Source: Streptomyces sp. L2 (GTDB lineage Bacteria; Actinomycetota; Actinomycetes; Streptomycetales; Streptomycetaceae). From it: DNA of 64,000 bases. Position 1 is the stretch's first letter. Every line of letters begins with the position of its first letter. The stretch is taken from positions 434,001 through 498,000 of the forward strand of contig NZ_QBDT01000001.1 in NCBI RefSeq assembly GCF_004124325.1. The letters are read 5' to 3'. The notes under the pieces are model-generated. The model ran no database searches, was not told the origin of the DNA, and worked only from the letters and a program-made list of their open reading frames with translations. The translations under genes were made by a program, and so were the position numbers. This document shows positions 15,266-23,624 of this stretch, one piece after another.

Positions 15266-16474
15266 TCACCAGGTCACCGGCAGCTCCACGGGGAAGCGTC
15301 GGATGGTGGACGTGTCCCAACGGATGCCGCTCTCGGGGACGGCGAGGCGCAGGTCGGGGAAGCGGGTGACCAGGGAGGTGACGGCTGTGCGCAGTTCCTC
15401 CTGGGCCAGGGGCTCGGCGAGGCAGTGGTGGGCGCCCCAGCCGAAGGTCATGTGGGGCCGCGGCGGACGCGCCGGGTCGAAGGCGTGCGGGTCGTCGAAC
15501 ACCGCCGGGTCACGGTTGGCGGTGAGATAGGAGACGTGGACGAAGTCCCCCGCGCGGATGGGGGTTCCGGCGATCTCGACGTCCTCCAGGGCGACGCGGG
15601 GGATGCCGACGCCCTTGCGGAAGGGGATGAGGCGCAGGAGTTCGTCGAGGACCGGGGGCAACCGGTCCGGGTGTGCGGCCAGTTCGGCCCAGCGAAGCGG
15701 GTGGGCGAGCAGCGTGTACGTGATGTTGCTGATCTGGCAGGTCGCGGTGTCGTTGCCGCTGAGCAGCAGCGTCAGCGCCAGGACGGCCAGTTCCTCCTCG
15801 TCCAGCGGCTCCTGCGGGTCGGCGGCCATGGCGCTGAGGATGTCGTCGGCGGGATCGGCGCGCCGCTGCCGGACGAGGCGGGTGAAGTACGCCCGCAGCC
15901 GGCGCTTGGCGTCCGTCGCCGCCCGCCGGTCGGCCGGCGCCGTGGCCAGCAACTGCTGCGTGTGGCGCATCAGTTCGGGGCGGTCGGCGGGGACGACGCC
16001 GAGCAGTTCGCAGATGGTGTGGTGCGGGAGTCGTACGGAGAGGTGCTGGACGAGGTCGGCGGGTGGTCCGAGCGCGGCCATCCGGTCCAGGAGTTCGCCC
16101 GTCACCCGCTCGATGGCAGGCCTCATGCGGGCCACCCGCTTCTTGGTGAACGCCCGCGCGGCGGCGTGGCGCAGCCGGCGGCTGCGGGGCGGGTCGACGA
16201 TGTTGACCGACTCCGGCGAGACGATGGGCTCCGGTGTCAGCCGGGGGTAGTCGCGGCCGACGATGGCCGAGCGGCTGAACCGCTGGTCGGTCGTCACCTG
16301 CTGGACTCCGGCGTAAGTCGTGACCAGCCAGGCGTCGCAGTCGCCGTACGGGAGCCGGATGCGGGTCACCGGTCCCCTCGCCATCAACTCCGTGAACAGC
16401 GGGTCGAAGGCGAGGCCCTCGCTGAAGTCGAAGGGACAGTGAACGGTGCCGGAGCTCCCGGTTTCCTCAGACAT
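15266..16474 (-). CDS. cytochrome P450, second
   Basis: A 402-residue P450. The I-helix motif is LSGNDTATC (GxDTx; Asn replaces the usual acidic or His residue), the ExxR region contains LDELLRLIPF, and the haem loop is MTFGWGAHHCLAEPLAQEEL with the thiolate at about Cys351. This haem loop (GWGAHHC) resembles P450s acting on natural products such as CYP105/107-type enzymes, but the substrate is unknown. The start ATG overlaps the stop of the upstream lipase by 8 bases, so the lipase and P450 form an operon. It is unrelated in detail to the P450 at 10790 (different I-helix and C-terminus). Confidence 0.93.
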   Translation of the reverse strand: MSEETGSSGTVHCPFDFSEGLAFDPLFTELMARGPVTRIRLPYGDCDAWLVTTYAGVQQVTTDQRFSRSAIVGRDYPRLTPEPIVSPESVNIVDPPRSRRLRHAAARAFTKKRVARMRPAIERVTGELLDRMAALGPPADLVQHLSVRLPHHTICELLGVVPADRPELMRHTQQLLATAPADRRAATDAKRRLRAYFTRLVRQRRADPADDILSAMAADPQEPLDEEELAVLALTLLLSGNDTATCQISNITYTLLAHPLRWAELAAHPDRLPPVLDELLRLIPFRKGVGIPRVALEDVEIAGTPIRAGDFVHVSYLTANRDPAVFDDPHAFDPARPPRPHMTFGWGAHHCLAEPLAQEELRTAVTSLVTRFPDLRLAVPESGIRWDTSTIRRFPVELPVTW

Positions 16475-17660
16475 CCGGTCCCCCGGGTGCCGGACTGGTC
16501 GGTCCACCGGGTGCCGGGCCGGTCGCGGGCAGCCGTGCCGCGAAGTCGTCCCTGATGCGGTGGGCGAGCTGTCCGGCGACGTACTGGTGGTAGCGGCGGT
16601 TGGGGTGGATGAGCGCCGGGTCTCCCCATCCGCCGACACCGATCGTGCCGATCTTCTCGGTGTAGCCCTCCACCCATTTGACCGCGCGGGGGGCGCAGGC
16701 GTCCTTGCCGAGGGTGGCACGGCGGGTGTCGACGAACTCCGCCGGAACGCCGTGCCGGTGCGCGTCGGCCGTCGCGGAGGCCACGGCCTCGTTGACTCCG
16801 TCGAGGAGCCGGCCGAGCCAGCCGATGTCCCCGCGGCCGAGGGTGAACAGTTCCTGGGAGTTGCGGGCGCAGGTGCGGGGGTCCGCCGGGATCACGGAGG
16901 GATAGCCGATCACGTAGATGCGTGCGTGCGGCGCTCGGGCATGCACCGCGTCGAGCAGCGTCCGGTACCTGTCGGCGAGTGCCCGCCTCGGCCCGTCGAG
17001 GTCCGGGTCGTCCGCGGGCAGGCCCAGACCGGCGTACGCGCCGCTCTCTAGGTTGTCCCGGCAGTGGGCCGGGGCGTCGCTGGACGCGTCCGCTCGCAGG
17101 CACTCGGATGCCAGGGGGCTGAAGTAGTCGTTGCCGCCGATGCCGAGGGTGACGATGTCGGTGTCCGCACGTACGGCCTCGATCTGTGGCGGTCGCTTCG
17201 GAAAGGGCGCCAGCGGATCGGCCTGGGGTATCCCGAACCGGTCGAGCGACGCGTGCCCCACCGGCTGCTGGGGGGTGTCGAGGACGTTGCCCGTCGTGGC
17301 GCCTCCGCAGGTGACGTCGCGGGTCTGCCCGAGCAGGCCGGCCGATGTCTTCCTGAGTACGTACGGGTACGACTCCAGCGTCTGCTCGCACCCCGACTTG
17401 CCGGGCTCGTCGGGTTCGACGGGGCCGCCGGCCAGGCGGGTGTAGCCCGCCGCGTACGAATCGCCGAGGCTGACCATGTGCAGTGTGGAGGGGCGTATCC
17501 GGGCGGGGTCCGCGCCGGCAGGCGGTGCGCCGGTACTCGTCCCGGCCGCGCCGAGGAGCGCCACGGCCGTCGAACCCACTGCCAACGCCATCATCCTGGA
17601 ACGCAGGGCGACCACTCCTAGGACAGGGCCCCGTTCGCCGCGGCCGGATACCAGATGCAT
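16467..17660 (-). CDS. secreted SGNH/GDSL-family lipase/esterase
   Basis: A secreted hydrolase of about 397 residues. An Arg-containing lead and a hydrophobic segment (MMALAVGSTAVALLGAAG) form the signal peptide. SGNH blocks are visible: MVSLGDSYAAGY (block I nucleophile Ser), CGGATTGNVLD (block II Gly), TLGIGGNDYFSPL (block III Asn) and a C-terminal DPALIHPNRRYHQYV (block V Asp/His). Several cysteine pairs suggest disulfides, as in Streptomyces extracellular lipases. It hydrolyses ester bonds; the natural substrate is unknown. The start is uncertain: ATG 17660, GTGs near 17615 and an upstream extension to 17693 are in frame. It is co-transcribed with the downstream P450 (overlap), an uncommon pairing. 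Confidence 0.85.
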   Translation of the reverse strand: MHLVSGRGERGPVLGVVALRSRMMALAVGSTAVALLGAAGTSTGAPPAGADPARIRPSTLHMVSLGDSYAAGYTRLAGGPVEPDEPGKSGCEQTLESYPYVLRKTSAGLLGQTRDVTCGGATTGNVLDTPQQPVGHASLDRFGIPQADPLAPFPKRPPQIEAVRADTDIVTLGIGGNDYFSPLASECLRADASSDAPAHCRDNLESGAYAGLGLPADDPDLDGPRRALADRYRTLLDAVHARAPHARIYVIGYPSVIPADPRTCARNSQELFTLGRGDIGWLGRLLDGVNEAVASATADAHRHGVPAEFVDTRRATLGKDACAPRAVKWVEGYTEKIGTIGVGGWGDPALIHPNRRYHQYVAGQLAHRIRDDFAARLPATGPAPGGPTSPAPGGPDV

Positions 17661-17759
17661 CCCCGGCCACGCGTACGGCACGCCGCATGTCACTCTTCCG
17701 GGTACCCGGCGTCACCGGTGTGGCGGAGGGCTGACAGGCTCGTGCCAAGCCGGAACGCC

Positions 17760-17801
17760 GCCCGGCAGTGGCCGTAGACCGCCCGGCAGTGGCCGCAGAC
17801 C
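17760..17801 (+). repeat. 21-bp direct repeat x2 upstream of amidohydrolase
   Basis: GCCCGGCAGTGGCCGTAGACC at 17760 is followed directly by a copy differing at one base (GCAGACC) at 17781. The pair ends 25 bases before the start of the amidohydrolase, in the divergent promoter region. Confidence 0.85.
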
Positions 17802-17825
17802 GTTCGAGAGAGAGGCAGTACCCAG

Positions 17826-18737
17826 GTGAGTTCCCCGCGCGACGCCGTGAACGACGCCGTGAACGAGGAGGCCGTCGAGGTCCGCCGTTTCTGGACCGGT
17901 CTCGGTCTGCCCGGACTGATCGACGTCCACACCCATTTCATGCCCGAGCGGGTCCTGCACAAGGTCTGGGAGTACTTCGACGCGGGCGGCCCCCTGATCG
18001 GCGGGCTGGAGTGGCCGATCACCTACCGCAAGGAGGAGGCGGAGCGCACGGCCCTGCTGCGGGAGTTCGGCGTACGGGCCTTCACCTCCATGCTCTACCC
18101 CCACAAACCCGGCATGGCGCGCTGGCTCAACGGCTGGGCCGCCGACTTCGCCCGACGCACCCCCGACTGCCTGCACACCGCCACCCTCTACCCCGAACCC
18201 GGCGTCGGGCACTACGTCCGCGAGGCCCTCGACACCGGTGCCCGGGTGTTCAAGGCGCATGTGCAGGTGGGGGCGTACGACCCGGCCGACGAACGCCTCC
18301 AGGAGGCGTGGGGGCTGCTGGCCGAGGCCGGGACCCCCGTCGTGATGCACTGCGGCTCCGGGCCCGCGCCCGGCAAGCACACCGGCCCCGAGCCCGTCGC
18401 CCGCCTGCTCGCACGCCACCCGCGGCTGCGCCTCGTCGTCGCGCACATGGGGATGCCCGAGTACGAGGAGTTCCTCGGCCTCGCCGAACGGTACGGCGAG
18501 GTGCGGCTGGACACGACGATGGCGTTCACCGACTTCAGCGAGGGGCTCATGCCGTTCCCCCGCGACGCCCTGTCCCGTCTCACCAACCTCGGCGACCGCG
18601 TCCTGCTCGGGACCGACTTCCCCAACATCCCCTACCCGTACGTGCATCAGCTCCAGGCCCTGGAACGGCTGGACCGAGGTCGCGACTGGCTGCGGGCCGT
18701 GTGCCACGACAACGCGGCGGCGTTGTTCTCCCTCTGA
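17826..18737 (+). CDS. amidohydrolase family protein (TIM-barrel metal hydrolase)
   Basis: A 303-residue Amidohydrolase_2-type enzyme. Metal-site residues are in place: IDVHTHF (HxH) near residue 35, VFKAHVQVGAYDP, VVMHCGSG with a His near 170, VVAHMGMPEYEEF with a His near 205, and LLGTDFPNIPYPY with the metal-binding Asp near 265. Members include decarboxylases and lactone hydrolases of the ACMSD/LigI type; the exact substrate is not predictable. GTG 17826 sits after GGCAGTACCCAG without a strong ribosome binding site. It starts 166 bases from the divergent lipase and ends 5 bases before the convergent phosphatase. Confidence 0.85.
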   Translation: MSSPRDAVNDAVNEEAVEVRRFWTGLGLPGLIDVHTHFMPERVLHKVWEYFDAGGPLIGGLEWPITYRKEEAERTALLREFGVRAFTSMLYPHKPGMARWLNGWAADFARRTPDCLHTATLYPEPGVGHYVREALDTGARVFKAHVQVGAYDPADERLQEAWGLLAEAGTPVVMHCGSGPAPGKHTGPEPVARLLARHPRLRLVVAHMGMPEYEEFLGLAERYGEVRLDTTMAFTDFSEGLMPFPRDALSRLTNLGDRVLLGTDFPNIPYPYVHQLQALERLDRGRDWLRAVCHDNAAALFSL

Positions 18738-18742
18738 CGCCG

Positions 18743-21400
18743 TCAGGACGACGGGGACGGGGACGGAGACGGGGACGGTGATTCGGACGGGACGGGGAGT
18801 TCCGCCCAGATGACCTTGCCGTCCGTGGTGTAGCGCGTCCCCCATCGCAGGGCGAACTGGGCGACGAGGAACAGCCCGCGGCCGCCCTCCTCGCCGAGCC
18901 TCGCCCGCCGCAGGTGCGGGGAGGTGTTGCTGTGGTCCAGGACGGCGAGGATGATCCGGTTCTCGGTACGGATCAGGCGGAGCGCGACCGGGCCGCGGGC
19001 GTGCCGGACGGCGTTGGTGACCAGCTCGCTGACGATGAGTTCCGCGGTGAAGCAGAGGTCCTCCAGCCGCCACCGCGTGAGGCGGTCGATCGTCAGCGCC
19101 CGTGCCCGGCCGGCGGCCGCGGGTTCGAAGGCGAGGTCCCAGGAGGCGACGTCCGCGGCGGAGAGCGGGGAGGGCCGGGCCACGAGGAAGGCGACGTCGT
19201 CCCGGGAGCGGTCCGGCAGCAGGGTCCGCTCCATGGTGTCGCAGATCTCCTCCAGGGGGCGGTCCGGGTGGGCGAGCGCGAATCGCAGCCGTTCGAGTCC
19301 GATGTCCGGGTCGTAGCCGGAGGCGGTGATCAGCCCGTCGGTGTAGAGGGCCAGGAGGCAGCCTTCCGGGATGTCGACCTCGGCCGGTTCGAACGGCATG
19401 CCGCCGACACCGAGCGGCGGGCCCGCGGGGATGTCCAGGAACTCCACCGGTTTGTCCGGGTGGGCGAGGGCGGGCGGTGGATGGCCGGCCCGCGCGAAGG
19501 TGGCACGGCGGTTGACGGGGTCGTAGACGCCGTACAGGCAAGTCGCGCCGACGATGCCCTCGACGCCCGTGGGGTAGGCCGTCTCGGCCTCCTCGGACAG
19601 GCGGGTGACCAGGTCGTCGAGGTGGGTGAGCAGTTCCTCCGGCGGCAGGTCGAGGTCGGCCAGCGTGTGCACGGCGGTACGCAGCCGGCCCATGGTCGCC
19701 GCGGCACGGATGCCGTGGCCGACGACGTCGCCGACGACCAGTCCCACACGGGCGCAGGCCAGGGGCAGTACGTCGAACCAGTCGCCGCCCACTCCGGCCA
19801 CGGTGTCGGCCGGCAGGTACCGGTAGGCGGCGGTCACGGCCGCGTGGCTCGGCAGTTCGTGCGGGAGGAGGCTCTGCTGCAGGGTGAGCGCGGACCGGTG
19901 CTCCCGGCCGAACCGGCGCGCGTTGTCGATGCACACGGCCGCGCGGGCGGCGAGCTCCTCGACGAGCAGCACGTCCTCGGCGGAGAACGGGTCGGGGTCG
20001 TGCCAGCGCATCAGCGTGGCCACGCCCATCGTCACGCCCCGCGCCCGCAGCGGGACGACGAGATGGGTGTGGATGCCCAGCTCGCGCATGCGGGCGCGGC
20101 GCACCGCGTCGTGGACGAGCCACGGGCTCCCCACGTCGAGCACGGCGTTCAGCACCGGGCGTCCGGAGGCCAGGCACTCCCACTGCGGCGAGCCGCGCGG
20201 GTAACCCACCGTCCCGCCGGCCGTGACGACCACTTCGGGCAGGTCCTCCCGCAGCGAGTGGTGCACGACCCGGCGCATGTCCCCCGTCCGGTAGGCGGCC
20301 CGGGCGTCGGGCTCCCGGCCGTCCAGTACGGCGCCGAGGAGGTCGACGGCGGTGAAGTCGGCGACCCTCGGCACCAGGATCTCGGCCAGCTCCCGCGCGG
20401 TGCGTTCCAGGTCGAGCGTGCTCCCGATCAGATCACTGGCCTCGTTCAGCAGCGCCAGCCGCTGCTGCGCACGGTGCAGGTCGGTGACGTCCACCGACTC
20501 CTCGCACACGCCCAGGGGCCGGCCGTCCGCGTCCTGGAGTCGGTAGTAGGAGAGCGACCAGACGTGCTCGTGCCCGGGATCGGCCGGGGTGCGGCCCCGG
20601 TATTGCAGGCCGGTGACCGTCTCCCCCGTGTCGAGGACCCTGCCGAGGAGCTGCCGGGCCGAGTCCGGCTGCTGTCCGGACGGCACCCGGCTCTCGGGAT
20701 ACGGTCGCCCCTCGCTCCTCGCCGGCCCCGATGCGCCTTCGCCCCATCTGGGCCCCGGTTCGCCCTCGCCGCACGCCGGACACGGGGTGGACTCTCCCGG
20801 CGCCTCCCCCGGTCGCGTCTCCCCCGGCATCTCCTTGCCGGCCGCCGCGTTGGCCCAGGCCACGCGCAGGTCGGGGCCGTAGATCGTCAGCGCGACGGTG
20901 GACTGCGTGCCGAGGCCGTGCAGCATGGCCTGCCGCAGCCGCCGTCCCGCGAGCTCCCCGGCGTCGGTCAGGAGCAGCAGCCGCAGGGAGCCGCCCGGCG
21001 TGGTGTGCAGTGCGCGGCACGACACCGCCACCGGCAGGGGACGGCCGGCCCGCGTCCGGAAGACGACGGTGATGCACCGCGCGGGGTCGGGGGACCGCAG
21101 GAACCAGTCCGCACCGGCATCCCCACCAGGCCACTTCGCCCCGGCATCCCGGCCGGCCCACTCCCCACCGGCCTCCTCGCCGGCCCACTCCCCACCGGCT
21201 TCCCCTCCGGCCCGCTCCGTCAGCGCGGCGATCGGCCGCCCGAGCACCTCCCGAGCGGTGTGGCCGAGCAGCCGTTCGGCCTCCGGGCTCCAGCCGGTCA
21301 CCGTCCCCCGGTCGTCCACCAGGACCGCGGCCGCCCGCGCGATCAGCGGTCCGTCCCCGATGTCACCCGACCCGGAACCGCTCGCTTGTGTGGTCATCAC
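18743..21400 (-). CDS. multidomain SpoIIE-type PP2C phosphatase with PAS, GAF and anti-sigma-like ATPase
   Basis: An 885-residue signalling protein: PAS (about 10-70), a repeat insert (about 70-105), a second PAS region (to about 310), GAF (about 320-490), a SpoIIE/PP2C phosphatase domain (about 520-735; VGGDWFDVLPL, VGDVVGHGIRAAATM, FARAGHPPPAL, LALYTDGLI) and a C-terminal HATPase_c domain of the RsbW/SpoIIAB type (about 745-870; ELIVSELVTNAVRHARGP, GGRGLFLV). It should dephosphorylate an anti-anti-sigma factor and may also bind or phosphorylate partners. GTG/ATG at 21400/21397 follow GAGGACGG. It is divergent from a second SpoIIE phosphatase and has no adjacent sigma factor. Confidence 0.92.
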   Translation of the reverse strand: MMTTQASGSGSGDIGDGPLIARAAAVLVDDRGTVTGWSPEAERLLGHTAREVLGRPIAALTERAGGEAGGEWAGEEAGGEWAGRDAGAKWPGGDAGADWFLRSPDPARCITVVFRTRAGRPLPVAVSCRALHTTPGGSLRLLLLTDAGELAGRRLRQAMLHGLGTQSTVALTIYGPDLRVAWANAAAGKEMPGETRPGEAPGESTPCPACGEGEPGPRWGEGASGPARSEGRPYPESRVPSGQQPDSARQLLGRVLDTGETVTGLQYRGRTPADPGHEHVWSLSYYRLQDADGRPLGVCEESVDVTDLHRAQQRLALLNEASDLIGSTLDLERTARELAEILVPRVADFTAVDLLGAVLDGREPDARAAYRTGDMRRVVHHSLREDLPEVVVTAGGTVGYPRGSPQWECLASGRPVLNAVLDVGSPWLVHDAVRRARMRELGIHTHLVVPLRARGVTMGVATLMRWHDPDPFSAEDVLLVEELAARAAVCIDNARRFGREHRSALTLQQSLLPHELPSHAAVTAAYRYLPADTVAGVGGDWFDVLPLACARVGLVVGDVVGHGIRAAATMGRLRTAVHTLADLDLPPEELLTHLDDLVTRLSEEAETAYPTGVEGIVGATCLYGVYDPVNRRATFARAGHPPPALAHPDKPVEFLDIPAGPPLGVGGMPFEPAEVDIPEGCLLALYTDGLITASGYDPDIGLERLRFALAHPDRPLEEICDTMERTLLPDRSRDDVAFLVARPSPLSAADVASWDLAFEPAAAGRARALTIDRLTRWRLEDLCFTAELIVSELVTNAVRHARGPVALRLIRTENRIILAVLDHSNTSPHLRRARLGEEGGRGLFLVAQFALRWGTRYTTDGKVIWAELPVPSESPSPSPSPSPSS
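21114..21221 (-). repeat. 27-bp in-frame repeat, 4 copies, inside phosphatase gene
   Basis: Units starting CCGGC at 21114, 21141, 21168 and 21195 recur every 27 bases and encode a nonapeptide of the type GGEWAGEEA on the minus strand. The two middle copies are nearly identical. It lies between the PAS core and the next domain, so it likely acts as a linker whose length can change. Confidence 0.8.
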
Positions 21401-21594
21401 ACGTCCGTCCTCGCCGAACGCCCGGCCGCTGGGCGGGGCCGCCCACTCCCTTCAAGGATCAGCCAGCGGCAGCCCCGGCACAAACGCCGGGGCGCGGGGA
21501 ATGTCCGGTCGGCCGCGGCCGGCCAGGCGGGTACGGCCCGTGGCGCCTAGGTTGAAGGCAGTGACCAGCCGCTACGGGCGCAAGGAGTGGCGAG

Positions 21595-22848
21595 ATGGCA
21601 GCACGGGTGGACCACGCGGCCCTGTTCGCCGCCACGCCCAGCCCCTATCTGGTGCTGGGCCCGGATCTCGTGATCGTGGACGTCAACCGCGCCTACCTGG
21701 AGGCGACCGGCCGGACGCGCGACGACCTGGTGGGCCGGCACGTCTTCCAGGCGTTCCCCGACAACCCCGGGGACCCGGACGCCGACGGGGTGCGGAATCT
21801 GAGCGCGTCCCTGCACCGGGTCCTGACCACCGGCAGGCCGGACACCATGGCGTTGCAGAAGTACGACATCCCGGTCATGAGCCGGCCCGGAACCTTCGAG
21901 GAACGCTGGTGGTCCCCCGTGAACACCCCCGTGCCGGGCGTGGCCGGCGAGGTGGCGTGGATCATCCACCGGGTGGAGGACGTGACCGCGTTCGTCAAGG
22001 CCCACCGGGCCGCGAACCCCGCCGGCCCGCTCGTCGGCAAGGGGCTGGAGGTGACCGAGTCGCTGGAGGCGGAGTTGTACGCGCGGGCGCGGGAGCTGCA
22101 GCGGCTGAACGACGAGCTGCGCAAGGCCCACACCCGCGAACGCGAGGTCGCCGTCACCCTCCAGGAGGCCATGCTGCACGCCCCGGACCTGGCCCACCAC
22201 CCGCAGGACGTGGTGGTGCGCTACCTGCCGGCGGTGGGTTCGCTGAACGTGTGCGGCGACTGGTACGACGTGGTCGACATCCCCCCGGACCGGCTGGGGC
22301 TGGCCGTCGGGGACGTCATCGGCCACGGTCTGGAGGCCGCCGCGGTCATGGGCATGCTGCGCAGTGCCCTGTCGGCGGCCATCCGCGCCCTGGAACGCCC
22401 CGCGCAGGCGCTGGAGGTCCTCGGTCTGTACGCCCGCTCGATCGAGGGCGCGCTGGGTACGACGGCGGTCAAGGCGATCGTCGACCGGCGCAGCCGGATG
22501 ATCATCTACAGCAGTGCCGGGCACCCGCCGCCGGTCCTGGTCCATCCCGACGGGCGGACGGAGCTCCTGGACCAGGCGACCGACCCGCCGCTGGGCGCGC
22601 GGCCGCAGCACGTGCCCCGTCCGCAGGCCAGCGTGCACTACCAGCCCGGCGGCACCCTGGTGCTGTACACCGACGGGCTCGTCGAGCGCCGTGACGAGGA
22701 CATCGACGCGGGCCTGGAACGCCTGACCGGCGTGCTCGCCGAGTGCGCCGGTCTGGGGGCCGAACAGCTCGCCGACACGGTGCTGGCCCGTCTCGGGGTG
22801 GCCGGCGGGGGCAGGGACGACGTTGCCCTGGTCGTCGCCCGGCTCTGA
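21595..22848 (+). CDS. PAS-SpoIIE/PP2C phosphatase
   Basis: A 417-residue protein: PAS domain (about 1-120; PYLVLGPDLVIVDVNRAYLE is the classic PAS opening), a coiled-coil linker (about 135-170; ARELQRLNDELRKAHTRERE) and a SpoIIE phosphatase domain (about 175-415). PP2C landmarks are [60 protein letters not shown] and GGGRDDVALVVARL. It lacks the ATPase domain of its divergent neighbour. AAGGAG precedes ATG 21595. The 194-base intergenic region must hold promoters for both phosphatases. Such proteins control partner-switching sigma regulation; the partner is not in the window. Confidence 0.92.
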   Translation: MAARVDHAALFAATPSPYLVLGPDLVIVDVNRAYLEATGRTRDDLVGRHVFQAFPDNPGDPDADGVRNLSASLHRVLTTGRPDTMALQKYDIPVMSRPGTFEERWWSPVNTPVPGVAGEVAWIIHRVEDVTAFVKAHRAANPAGPLVGKGLEVTESLEAELYARARELQRLNDELRKAHTREREVAVTLQEAMLHAPDLAHHPQDVVVRYLPAVGSLNVCGDWYDVVDIPPDRLGLAVGDVIGHGLEAAAVMGMLRSALSAAIRALERPAQALEVLGLYARSIEGALGTTAVKAIVDRRSRMIIYSSAGHPPPVLVHPDGRTELLDQATDPPLGARPQHVPRPQASVHYQPGGTLVLYTDGLVERRDEDIDAGLERLTGVLAECAGLGAEQLADTVLARLGVAGGGRDDVALVVARL

Positions 22849-22976
22849 GCGCGGCGACGGGCAGTGGCGGGCGACGACCCGGATGCGATGAGTTTCTGGC
22901 GTCCGGTCCGTCTACAGTCCCGTACGAAGCGAGTGGCCGGCCCGCGGCGGGCCGGGCGTTACCCAGGGAGCATCAC

Positions 22977-23573
22977 ATGCGTCTTGTCGTCACCGAGTTC
23001 ATCAGCCTCGACGGAGTCGTGCAGGCGCCCGGCGGGCCCGAGGAGGACACCGACGGCGGGTTCGCGCACGGCGGCTGGTCGCATCCGTTCTTCGACCCGG
23101 AGGTGGTGGGCGGGGCCTTCGCCGCCGGACTGGAGCAGGCCTCGGCGCTGCTCTACGGCCGCCGTACGTACCAGACCATGGCCGCGGCCTGGCCGGAGCG
23201 GGCCGGGGACCCGTTCGCCGACCGGCTGAACTCCCTGCGGAAGTACGTCGTCTCGGACACGCTCGGCGACTCCGGCCTGACGTGGGACAACTCCGTGCGC
23301 GTCCCGGTGGCCGAGTCTCTGGACAGGGTGCGCGAGCTGCGTGCGGCCGAGGGCGGGGACCTGGCGGTGATGGGGAGCCCCACGCTGGTGCGGGCCCTGC
23401 TGGCGGCGGGGCTCGTGGACGAGTTGCAGCTTGTCGTCATGCCGGTGCTGCTCGGCGGCGGCAAGTCGGTCTTCCCCGAGGACGGGGAGAAGCGGACCTG
23501 GGAACTGGTGTCCTCGGCCGTCGGGAAGACGGGGGTGCAGATCAACGTGTTCCGGCCGGCCGGGGAAGCGTAG
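22977..23573 (+). CDS. dihydrofolate reductase-fold protein (RibD C-terminal family)
   Basis: A 198-residue protein of the YyaP/RibD_C family: RLVVTEFISLDGVVQAPGGP at the N-terminus, LLYGRRTYQTMAAAWP, then LAVMGSPTLVRALLAAGLVDELQLVVMPVLLGGGKSVFPEDG. The fold is that of DHFR and the NADPH-binding glycines are present, but the trimethoprim-type folate residues are not obvious, so true folate reduction is doubtful; an NADPH-dependent reductase role is more likely. ATG 22977 follows CAGGGAG. It is monocistronic, with a palindromic terminator at 23590-23617. Confidence 0.85.
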   Translation: MRLVVTEFISLDGVVQAPGGPEEDTDGGFAHGGWSHPFFDPEVVGGAFAAGLEQASALLYGRRTYQTMAAAWPERAGDPFADRLNSLRKYVVSDTLGDSGLTWDNSVRVPVAESLDRVRELRAAEGGDLAVMGSPTLVRALLAAGLVDELQLVVMPVLLGGGKSVFPEDGEKRTWELVSSAVGKTGVQINVFRPAGEA

Positions 23574-23589
23574 GCGGCACGGGCGGGGT

Positions 23590-23617
23590 GACGGCGGCGC
23601 CGGCCGGCGCCGCCGTC
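23590..23617. terminator. 28-bp perfect palindrome between convergent genes
   Basis: GACGGCGGCGCCGG is followed directly by its reverse complement. It lies 17 bases after the DHFR-like stop and 8 bases before the convergent L,D-transpeptidase stop, so it can end transcription both ways. Confidence 0.75.
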
Positions 23618-23624
23618 GCCGCGG

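Noticed and set aside
10790..17660. Natural-product biosynthetic cluster
   Set aside because: Two P450s alone are not enough: no PKS, NRPS, terpene cyclase, precursor peptide or cluster regulator lies nearby.
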